Below are positions 13,926-20,777 of a stretch of 28,380 nt of DNA, piece after piece (the stretch's first letter is position 1; each line of letters opens with the position of its first letter). The position numbers and the translations under genes are program-made. The stretch covers positions 1 to 28,380 of IMG/VR virus record IMGVR_UViG_3300049456_000035, one strand, 5' to 3'. This DNA comes from a virus. The notes beneath the pieces were generated by a model. That model was not told the origin of the DNA, did no database searches, and saw only the letters and a list, made by a program, of their open reading frames with translations.

Positions 13926-14561
13926 ATGGCTTATCCTCTTGCGGGAGTAGCGAGCGATATATGGGTAACTGCAACACCAAGCGTGACTGCAACTAATGAG
14001 AGTTGTACTGACTCAGGCGATCACATCACCTACACGGCGGCAACGCACATCTTTTGGGACTGGACGCAAACATTTACGGTACAAAATAGTGCCAATGGCT
14101 CTACAGGATGGGCTACGGTCACAGACTACACCGTCCAGTGGGCCACAGGCAAGATCGTATTCAATACTGCTCGTGTCGTTTCAACGAACAATTTTACGCG
14201 CATCTCGACAGGAAACTATTTCACTGCTACTCAACTTGATGGCTCGTATCAGTGGGCACTTACACAAAAAGCATTGGTAAAAAATACTACCTGCTTCCAG
14301 GCAACTGGCGCATGGGCCACGAATACCGTCACGCTCAAATCAGCAACGGCCAAGGTATCCACTTATCGCAATGATAATCGCATCGGGTTAGAGTTGGGTA
14401 ACTTGTTGGGTGTCCAGTTGTTTGTGGACAAAACGAACAATGTACGTTGGCAATTCTTCGCCATTGCAGCACAAGCTAACCCGCAAAGCGACGCGAACGA
14501 TGTCGAGAAGCAAGTATTCGATTTTACTTCAGTACGAGATATTTACTTTTTAACTTCTTAG
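13926..14561 (+). CDS. tail tube protein (long paralogue with N-terminal extension)
   Basis: A 211-residue protein whose last 105 residues are paralogous to the preceding gene. An extra region of about 85 residues lies in its N-terminal half (containing HIFWDWTQTFTVQNSANGST), with a beta-rich pattern. Both proteins begin similarly, SYPTAGVGG versus AYPLAGVAS, so the extension is an insertion after the first strand. AGGAGG precedes ATG 13926. One of the two may form the bulk of the tube and the other a specialised ring or a surface-decorated subunit; which is unknown. Confidence 0.7.
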   Translation: MAYPLAGVASDIWVTATPSVTATNESCTDSGDHITYTAATHIFWDWTQTFTVQNSANGSTGWATVTDYTVQWATGKIVFNTARVVSTNNFTRISTGNYFTATQLDGSYQWALTQKALVKNTTCFQATGAWATNTVTLKSATAKVSTYRNDNRIGLELGNLLGVQLFVDKTNNVRWQFFAIAAQANPQSDANDVEKQVFDFTSVRDIYFLTS

Positions 14562-14571
14562 AAAGATCTAT

Positions 14572-15033
14572 ATGCCTGACTATATTGAAACAGATGATGA
14601 AAACGCGCTTCGGGCTCACATTCTTCAGAAGGATGATCGTGAGGAGCTACTAGTCGAAGTGCCTGAGTGGAATACTCATGTGCTCATTAAAGCTCTCTCG
14701 GGTGCAGCACGCAACGAATACATCGCATTCACAGTTGCGCTCAATCAGCATAAAGGTACTGCTGAATATGGCCGTCGCCTCTGGTTTGAGACGTGCCGAC
14801 TAGGTTGTATGCATCCGAAGACAAAGAAGCCGATCTTCAAGTTTGCCGACCGAGACGAACTGATGAACGAGCACAACGGCCAAGTAATCGAAACATTAGG
14901 CCGAACTGTTCAGGACTTCTCGAAACTAGATGGATCGGTGATTGAGCAAGCGCGAAAAAACTTGTTGGGCATTCAGAACTCTACTACTATTACCAGCTCG
15001 TCGAGCGATTCGGACGAGACGACTGGCGAATAG
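14572..15033 (+). CDS. tail assembly chaperone, G-type
   Basis: A 153-residue protein between tail tube and tape measure, where phages encode a chaperone that coats the tape measure during tail assembly. The sequence is largely helical, with LIKALSGAARNEYIAFTVAL near residues 42-61 and a serine-rich, acidic C-terminal tail (SSSSDSDETTGE) after the frameshift site. At codons 129-130 it contains A AAA AAC, where a fraction of ribosomes should slip into the -1 frame to make a 200-residue G-T fusion. The start has only a weak AGAAAG upstream. The position, slippery site and downstream T frame together make the call strong. Confidence 0.85.
   Translation: MPDYIETDDENALRAHILQKDDREELLVEVPEWNTHVLIKALSGAARNEYIAFTVALNQHKGTAEYGRRLWFETCRLGCMHPKTKKPIFKFADRDELMNEHNGQVIETLGRTVQDFSKLDGSVIEQARKNLLGIQNSTTITSSSSDSDETTGE
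14955..14961 (+). promoter_or_regulatory. programmed -1 ribosomal frameshift site A AAA AAC
   Basis: The heptamer AAAAAAC lies in the reading frame of the G-type chaperone as A-AAA-AAC, a canonical X-XXY-YYZ slippery site. Slipping back one base joins the chaperone to an open frame that runs to 15173. A 6-bp stem CTCGTC (14997-15002) / GACGAG (15013-15018) lies downstream, but at 36 bases it is further than usual for a stimulator. Confidence 0.85.
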
Positions 15034-15173
15034 AGAGTTTGTTGGAACGGATGCCGAATTCAGAGCTTGTGAACTGGATTGCTTACTTGCAGGCAAAAGA
15101 ACAGAGGGAACAGATGCGCATGGTCGAGGCACTCTCTGTGGTGGCCACAAAGCTATTTAGGAAGGCGGAATAG
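14961..15173 (+). CDS. T-domain of tail assembly chaperone, made by frameshift (G-T)
   Basis: This -1 frame encodes 70 residues starting LVGHSELYYYYQLVERFGRD and containing RMPNSELVNWIAYLQ, a pattern typical of the T extension of tail chaperones. It has no start codon of its own near the beginning and is entered by slippage at 14955-14961, giving a fusion of 130 plus 70 residues. In lambda the equivalent T domain recruits the tail tube protein while G coats the tape measure. The TAG stop directly abuts the tape measure ATG at 15174. Absence of any other gene in the 140-base gap supports it. Confidence 0.82.
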   Translation, partial: LVGHSELYYYYQLVERFGRDDWRIESLLERMPNSELVNWIAYLQAKEQREQMRMVEALSVVATKLFRKAE

Positions 15174-16628
15174 ATGCCTGGCAATAATGAAACAACAATA
15201 ACCGCAAAAATTGTAGCGGACACAAGTGACTTCAACACGGAAAAGGTCGTAGAGCAAGCAAAAGCTGTTGAGTCTGCGACTTCCGATATGTCCAAAGGTC
15301 TGAATGAGGTTGAAGGTGCTACTGGGCAAGCATCCAAAGGATTAACCGAAGTTGGGACGGCCGGAGAACAAGCGGGTAAGGGACTAAGTGAAGTTGGAAC
15401 CGCTGGGGGTGAGGTAGCAAGTAAAGTTGAGCAAGTAGGAGGAGCATCTGAAGAGGCAGGCGAGAAGGTAAAGAAGACGGGTGATGCCGCAAAGGAAGCG
15501 GGTGGAGGATTTGGCAATATGGCTATGCAGTCTATGCAAGCAGTTCAACAGATTGCCCAATTCGGGCAAATGATAGGCCAAGCTATCGCCTCGATAGGCC
15601 AATTGCATGATGCGGCTATCGCAACTGGCGATGCGTTCCTCTACTTGACCCAAGATGCTGACAAAGCTAATAGTATGCTGTCTACGCTCTCCGAAACGGC
15701 TGCTAGCAGAGATTATGGAGCACAAAAAGTTGATGATGTGGCTCAACACATGCTCATGCTTGGTAAAAATGCCTCTACTGTGGTACCTGAGATAAATAAG
15801 GTTGCAGATGGATTAGCCGCCATGGGTAAAGATGGCTCACAACTCGATAGTGTTGTGACTTCGATGAACAAGCTTGGAGAAAAAAGCAGAATTACCATGT
15901 CGGATATTGATAGCCTTGCGGATAAGGGTCTACCTGCATGGCAAGCGTTAGCAAGTGGCATGGGAGTATCCGTTGAGCAAGCTCAGGCCAAGGTAAAAGC
16001 GGGTGGTGTTGAGGGATCTAAGGCATTGGACGATATGATGAAGGGGCTCACTCAATATGGAGGAGCGGCCGAGGCACAATCACAAAAACTTGCTCCTGAG
16101 TGGGATAGATTTGCTAAAAATGTTCAAGGCGGTCTCGGTTTTATTAGTGATGCGTTTGCCAAGCTTTTCGAGGGACTTAATTCACTCATGGAAGGTGTGG
16201 ATTCTGCTACTGATAAGATGATCAAACTTGGAGAAGCAGCCAAAGCGGTAATGCAGATGGCTACTACTATAGGCTCTCTTGGGTTGAATAATGTTATTTC
16301 AGGTGCTCTTGGTGCCAGTGGCGGGAATAATGGCGTTACTCCTAGTAGTACAGTTCTCCCGATGCACGCCGCGGGTGGTACTAATCTTTCAGGACTCTCA
16401 ATTGTTGGCGATGAAGGACCAGAGTTGTTTGATCCGGCTGGTGGTTCTATCTATCCTCTTGATGGTTTATCTTCTAGCGGTGGTACTTCACTTTCATCTC
16501 TCCCATTGATGGGCGGCCAATCTGGACCGGTCACTATCCAGATCATGCTCGACTCTATGATGCTTGCTCAGCAGATCCTCCCGCAACTTGCGCCCATGAT
16601 CCGGGTGCAGACAGGGAGGCGTCAATAA
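15174..16628 (+). CDS. tape measure protein
   Basis: A 484-residue protein that sets tail length and is ejected during infection. Residues 41-110 are five 14-residue repeats. The core (about 155-290) holds the tape-measure domain pattern, for example KVDDVAQHMLMLGKNASTVV and SDIDSLADKGLPAWQALASG. A C-terminal IVGDEGPELFDPAGGSIYP (about 410-428) is a motif often seen near tape measure C-termini. For siphoviruses it is short: at the usual 0.15 nm per residue it would give a tail of about 70 nm. AGGAAGG precedes ATG 15174. Its stop overlaps the next start (TAATG). Confidence 0.9.
   Translation: MPGNNETTITAKIVADTSDFNTEKVVEQAKAVESATSDMSKGLNEVEGATGQASKGLTEVGTAGEQAGKGLSEVGTAGGEVASKVEQVGGASEEAGEKVKKTGDAAKEAGGGFGNMAMQSMQAVQQIAQFGQMIGQAIASIGQLHDAAIATGDAFLYLTQDADKANSMLSTLSETAASRDYGAQKVDDVAQHMLMLGKNASTVVPEINKVADGLAAMGKDGSQLDSVVTSMNKLGEKSRITMSDIDSLADKGLPAWQALASGMGVSVEQAQAKVKAGGVEGSKALDDMMKGLTQYGGAAEAQSQKLAPEWDRFAKNVQGGLGFISDAFAKLFEGLNSLMEGVDSATDKMIKLGEAAKAVMQMATTIGSLGLNNVISGALGASGGNNGVTPSSTVLPMHAAGGTNLSGLSIVGDEGPELFDPAGGSIYPLDGLSSSGGTSLSSLPLMGGQSGPVTIQIMLDSMMLAQQILPQLAPMIRVQTGRRQ
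15294..15503 (+). repeat. five 42-bp (14-residue) tandem repeats in the tape measure gene
   Basis: The units begin KGLNEVEGATGQAS, KGLTEVGTAGEQAG, KGLSEVGTAGGEVA, SKVEQVGGASEEAG and EKVKKTGDAAKEAG. They degrade from first to last, suggesting expansion. Helical repeats with this spacing would give an extended rod, and copy number could tune tail length. Confidence 0.8.
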
Positions 16629-19480
16629 TGATCGCATGTACCATTGGCGGCGTCTCTGTCCTGGTTGCAAATAACTCATTCTCAATTGTTGATGCTCTCG
16701 AAAATCGCTCTATCCTCACGCTGACGGTTCTCGACTCACCGGGAACCGCTAACTATACACGTGGTCAACCTGTTACGTTCTCTGATAGCGTTACAGGACT
16801 CTCTTATAATGGCTATGTCAATACGTCGGCTCCTGTCAAGCTCGGCCTTGCTAGCGGCTTTGTAGCGCATGCAGTGACGTGCATGGACAAGCAGTACTTG
16901 TTAGATAAGCGTACGAACTCAACGAATTACCTGAATTGGTACGCTGGTGATATTGCGACCGATTTTGTAGACTCTACCTTAGCCGGGGAGGGTGTGACGG
17001 CACCGTACGCAGCACGTAGGGATACAACAGCGGCGAACTTCAACAAGGGGATACTCAGCGGCGTAGTAGGCACAAGTAATGTAGGTGATGGGGATCTTGA
17101 ACTGACCCTTGCAGGGGTGAATGTGACCATTGTAGAGGATCTCACTGCTGATTTTGCGATGGGCACGCTGATGAACGTACAAGCATCGTCTAATTCGCTT
17201 ACTCCAACCAGTACAACGGCTATATCTTGCACAGCAGCACTTCTAGGCACCGTTACAGGCTCGTTTATGTCTGTAAAAATATGGTCGGGCTCTATGACAG
17301 TTGGCACCTTGGATAGCCTTAATTATGACATTTGGATAGGTGGTGCAAGCCCAGAAAGTAAGCTAGGTCTTGATCTCTACTTCTCTGACGGTACAAAGAT
17401 GTCATCATTTGCCACGACAGATCAAAATAACCTTCCAGGTTCGCCTGTAACTGACCTAAATGCCTATGCACATAATACTTGGTATTCAAGAACAATCACC
17501 TTTCCATCAACTCTTAATGGCAAAATTATTAACTCAGTGACTATTACCATTGCAGGTACAAGTGTAGGAACATATACCGCTTACATCAAAAATGCGTACT
17601 TGGGTAGCCAATCTGGGAATAAATTCTTTGCGATTGGGGCAACCACAACCAATGTTAGCCCTCCTCAAATCTTTTTGTATATAGGCTATCAACTCGCTTC
17701 AGTCATCAGTAACGTTGTGCCTGTTTTTATTGCGAATAATACCTATCGGATTAGTCCGGCATATACTATCGATCCTGTAAAATTATTGCGTTCCTCTCTT
17801 ATAGCATGGACGGCCACGGCTATATCTGGCATTTCGATATATGTTTCTTATGATGGAGGTGCTAGCTACGTCTCTTGTACGATAAATGCGCCGTTACCTG
17901 CACTTCCAGTAGGTACAAATGTTACTGGCATGACTGTCACTATAAAAGAGGTATTTACAGCGAGTGGTAGCACTGATCCGACTATTTTCCCAACATTAAA
18001 TAGTGTGAATATCTCGCTTTTATCGGCTCCAAAAGCAACAAAGACCGATATTGCTCAAAACTATATTACTGCGGCCAACTGGAATACGGGTACCTACACA
18101 AATACCCTTCTCTCTGGAAACAACCTCACTCTTGGTCCAACCTCCCGAGATTGGAATGATAACCTTATCACAAACCAGACGTTTACCACGCTAGCGGGAT
18201 CTCCTACTCAGAGTGCATCAGGCGGAAAATACAACATTGCAAGCCCATCAGGGGCAAGAGGAATATCAAGCCTTGATTTTGCGGGAGTGGTAGCTGATTT
18301 TGTCTACGATCTTGATATCACTGTTGGAAGCGGCTCAGCTGGTTCTATATACTATCGCAATCCAACAAAAACAATCCAAAACGGATATTTTCTGCAATTA
18401 GATCCACTGTCAGGAACGCTTTTCTTGCTTGCAGGTACAGGTCCAACAACAGTTGCTCAAGTCGCTAGTGTGGTAACAGGTGGTACGACCTACCACTTCA
18501 AGATTGTTGTCACGGGATCGTTACATACAATTTATCAAGATGGCACACTTCGATTTAATGTGACTGATACCACTTTTACCGGTCCTGGTTATTTTGTCTT
18601 GGGAGGCGCATATGTATCAAGTAGTACAACGTGCAGTTTCGATAATGTTGTTATCTCACCAGGGACAAGTGGCACATGGCAATCCTCGGCTATATCCATT
18701 AGTAGCCTGACTGCTTGTGGGCTGTCTGCGATCTATTGGACCGAAACGAATACATTAAGTCCTGCAATTGCAAGTATTCTTGTACAAACAAGCATTGATG
18801 GTGGTTCCTCTTTCCAGAATTGTACCAATGGTGGAGGTATTCCAAACCTTACAAGTGGTACAAACGTAACGGGAAAATCGATCATCGTAAAAGCTACAAT
18901 GGTCACTGTTTCGAGCGTTAACATACCTATCCTCTCACAAATGGTATGGCGCGTTTTGGGTCAGTATCCAGGCTCAACTGGCACGCGTTCAACCGTTCCG
19001 CTAGGCTTCGACACTGCAATCAGGGCCAATGTCGGGAGTGGTTTCGGAACGGGAACCGATGGTCAAACGTACACGCAAATTGGTACAGCAACTACCAATC
19101 TCACCTCCAACAAGCTCCAAATCACCAATACTACTGGCGATGTTCACATGCTCTATGGTTCGCGAGTAGCAGGAGATTGTGAAGGAACCGTACGCTTTAC
19201 GCTCTCCGCTAGCACGATGGTATTCGGGATGGAACTGCACTATGGAGATGTAAACAACTACTATCGCTTCTACGCTAGCACTACCACGCTCACTATCCAG
19301 AAACGGCTGGCAGGAGTATCTACCACGCTACAAACGGCTGCTATGGCGCTATCAACGGGTACAGCGTATTGGATGAGGTTTCGGATCGTGGGAAGTGGGC
19401 CTGTGAACTTATACGGCAAGGTTTGGGCTGGCGGCATACTTGAGCTGACGAGTTGGGGTATTACGGCAACGGATACTTAA
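16628..19480 (+). CDS. tail hub/fibre protein, N-terminal part of an apparently split gene
   Basis: A 950-residue tail-tip protein. The first 170 residues look like the start of a tail hub or Tal-type protein (ALENRSILTLTVLDSPGTAN, later HAVTCMDKQYLLDKR). Then come adhesion-like modules: an immunoglobulin/fibronectin-like unit (about 385-455, with YVSYDGGASYVSCT), a jelly-roll (about 505-675, ending CSFDNVVIS), a second such unit (about 685-760, TSIDGGSSFQNCT), and a second jelly-roll (about 790-950). The last jelly-roll lacks its final strands: the protein stops at TSWGITATDT, and the missing SGGFAL... strands are found at the N-terminus of the gene at 20778. Start at 16628 in a TAATG overlap. 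Confidence 0.75.
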   Translation: MIACTIGGVSVLVANNSFSIVDALENRSILTLTVLDSPGTANYTRGQPVTFSDSVTGLSYNGYVNTSAPVKLGLASGFVAHAVTCMDKQYLLDKRTNSTNYLNWYAGDIATDFVDSTLAGEGVTAPYAARRDTTAANFNKGILSGVVGTSNVGDGDLELTLAGVNVTIVEDLTADFAMGTLMNVQASSNSLTPTSTTAISCTAALLGTVTGSFMSVKIWSGSMTVGTLDSLNYDIWIGGASPESKLGLDLYFSDGTKMSSFATTDQNNLPGSPVTDLNAYAHNTWYSRTITFPSTLNGKIINSVTITIAGTSVGTYTAYIKNAYLGSQSGNKFFAIGATTTNVSPPQIFLYIGYQLASVISNVVPVFIANNTYRISPAYTIDPVKLLRSSLIAWTATAISGISIYVSYDGGASYVSCTINAPLPALPVGTNVTGMTVTIKEVFTASGSTDPTIFPTLNSVNISLLSAPKATKTDIAQNYITAANWNTGTYTNTLLSGNNLTLGPTSRDWNDNLITNQTFTTLAGSPTQSASGGKYNIASPSGARGISSLDFAGVVADFVYDLDITVGSGSAGSIYYRNPTKTIQNGYFLQLDPLSGTLFLLAGTGPTTVAQVASVVTGGTTYHFKIVVTGSLHTIYQDGTLRFNVTDTTFTGPGYFVLGGAYVSSSTTCSFDNVVISPGTSGTWQSSAISISSLTACGLSAIYWTETNTLSPAIASILVQTSIDGGSSFQNCTNGGGIPNLTSGTNVTGKSIIVKATMVTVSSVNIPILSQMVWRVLGQYPGSTGTRSTVPLGFDTAIRANVGSGFGTGTDGQTYTQIGTATTNLTSNKLQITNTTGDVHMLYGSRVAGDCEGTVRFTLSASTMVFGMELHYGDVNNYYRFYASTTTLTIQKRLAGVSTTLQTAAMALSTGTAYWMRFRIVGSGPVNLYGKVWAGGILELTSWGITATDT

Positions 19481-19495
19481 GGAAGGATCTCGATT

Positions 19496-20002
19496 ATGGC
19501 ATTTCCAGCCTCTCTAACAGATGCAGGCACTATACCAATTGGTCAGGCATACAAACCGGGAACCGGCTTTGCTGCTATTCAAGCATCGCTCATCACGAAT
19601 ACCGATGGATCTAGTAATCTATCCGCTCCCATAGCATTTCACCACGCATCAGGAACGGTGCTGCTTCTGGCAAGTGCAGCACAAACGACTACTCCGGTAA
19701 CAAATGGGCCTTATGTTGTTGGGCCTTATGCTGAATTGGCGGTAGATGTCAACATCACAGCCAAAACAGGAACGGCACCAACTATTCAGTTTTTTGTGGA
19801 CAGGATCGGAGCGGATAGTATCGCTTACAATATTTGGTCAAGTTCGGTAATCAGCAATACCGCTCCTGCACAGGTAAGTACCTCGATAGGTTCCGGTTTT
19901 GCGGTCAATCAATCATTTGGATCTAGCATACAGTTCCGGTGGATCATCGGGGGCAGTGCTACTCCTGGGTTCACGTTCAGTGTTTCAATTTTGGCGAAGT
20001 AA
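19496..20002 (+). CDS. hypothetical tail-tip protein, beta-rich
   Basis: A 168-residue protein of unknown function, threonine- and alanine-rich with alternating strands (GPYAELAVDVNITAKTGTAP) and a likely jelly-roll or barrel fold. AAGGAAGGA precedes ATG 19496. It is the first of two genes between the apparent halves of the hub/fibre protein. The C-terminus RWIIGGSATPGFTFSVSILA recalls phage virion surface proteins. It is probably a baseplate or fibre accessory subunit by location; no catalytic motif is visible. Confidence 0.65.
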   Translation: MAFPASLTDAGTIPIGQAYKPGTGFAAIQASLITNTDGSSNLSAPIAFHHASGTVLLLASAAQTTTPVTNGPYVVGPYAELAVDVNITAKTGTAPTIQFFVDRIGADSIAYNIWSSSVISNTAPAQVSTSIGSGFAVNQSFGSSIQFRWIIGGSATPGFTFSVSILAK

Positions 20003-20025
20003 AAGGAAAGCCGGGAGTAAAAATA

Positions 20026-20760
20026 ATGCCAGTTGGAAGCAATATTGAACTTGAAAATATCTATACGACCTATGGTTATTCAGCGGGTTCTCTCAATGCG
20101 GATCTTATCGCAGTTACGGATGTTTCGGCTTACAAGTGGATTGGTCTCTATGTAGGATCAAGCGTGTATGTAGGTACGCTAACCTTTCAGGGATCATTTG
20201 ATAATGTTGATTGGATCGATATCACAATGTATCGTCTCGGCAATCTGGACGGTGCTCACTCGGTCTCATCTGTCTACAGTGAAACTACTACGCTCTTTGG
20301 CGCTCCTATCCGTTTTCCGCTCTTTCGCTGTCGGATGACAGGATACACAAGCGGAGCAGCTACAGCGGTCTTAGAACTGCGTAGTGAGGGTTTGGCTGGC
20401 CTGACATTGACAGCAACCAATGGAGCCGTCGGAGTGCTGCAAGGACAGTATTACATTGGCGCGACTGTCAACGACGGTACGGCAAGTATGGCTATAGCAG
20501 CCGGTACCGTAGCAGACACGGTGGTATACGCTGGTAAGTCGATGCTCGGGGGAATACTCGTAACAACGGCCGGTGTCAATTCGATGCTTGTCTATGACAA
20601 TGCCACGGTTGGAAGTGGCACGATTGTCGGACTCGTACCACCTAGCGCGGCCGTAACTGGCATTGCATACTCGTCAGGCTCTCCTTGTGCAAACGGAATT
20701 GTGGTTAAGGGAAATGCCACGAATCCGGCCGTGACCATCTTCTACACCAATATTAACTAG
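20026..20760 (+). CDS. hypothetical tail-tip/baseplate protein
   Basis: A 244-residue beta-rich protein. The N-terminal half reads like a sugar-binding or baseplate sandwich (LTFQGSFDNVDWIDITMYRL). The C-terminal half has GGILVTTAGVNSMLVYDNAT and ends in ANGIVVKGNATNPAVTIFYT, a pattern I recall from small phage proteins placed near tail fibres, with no established role known to me. ATG 20026 is chosen because GGGAG lies eight bases before it; the open frame extends back to 19939, but that part overlaps the preceding gene. It is the second gene between the hub halves. Confidence 0.68.
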   Translation: MPVGSNIELENIYTTYGYSAGSLNADLIAVTDVSAYKWIGLYVGSSVYVGTLTFQGSFDNVDWIDITMYRLGNLDGAHSVSSVYSETTTLFGAPIRFPLFRCRMTGYTSGAATAVLELRSEGLAGLTLTATNGAVGVLQGQYYIGATVNDGTASMAIAAGTVADTVVYAGKSMLGGILVTTAGVNSMLVYDNATVGSGTIVGLVPPSAAVTGIAYSSGSPCANGIVVKGNATNPAVTIFYTNIN

Positions 20761-20777
20761 CAAGAAAGAGATACCTC

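Noticed and set aside
14997-15018. CTCGTC/GACGAG stem as frameshift stimulator
   Set aside because: It is 36 bases beyond the slippery site, while typical stimulators lie about 5-9 bases away; recorded only as a remote possibility.
15083-15517. 144-residue minus-strand open frame, proline- and serine-rich
   Set aside because: It is the complement of the repetitive tape measure start and the T frame; low-complexity composition follows from those repeats.
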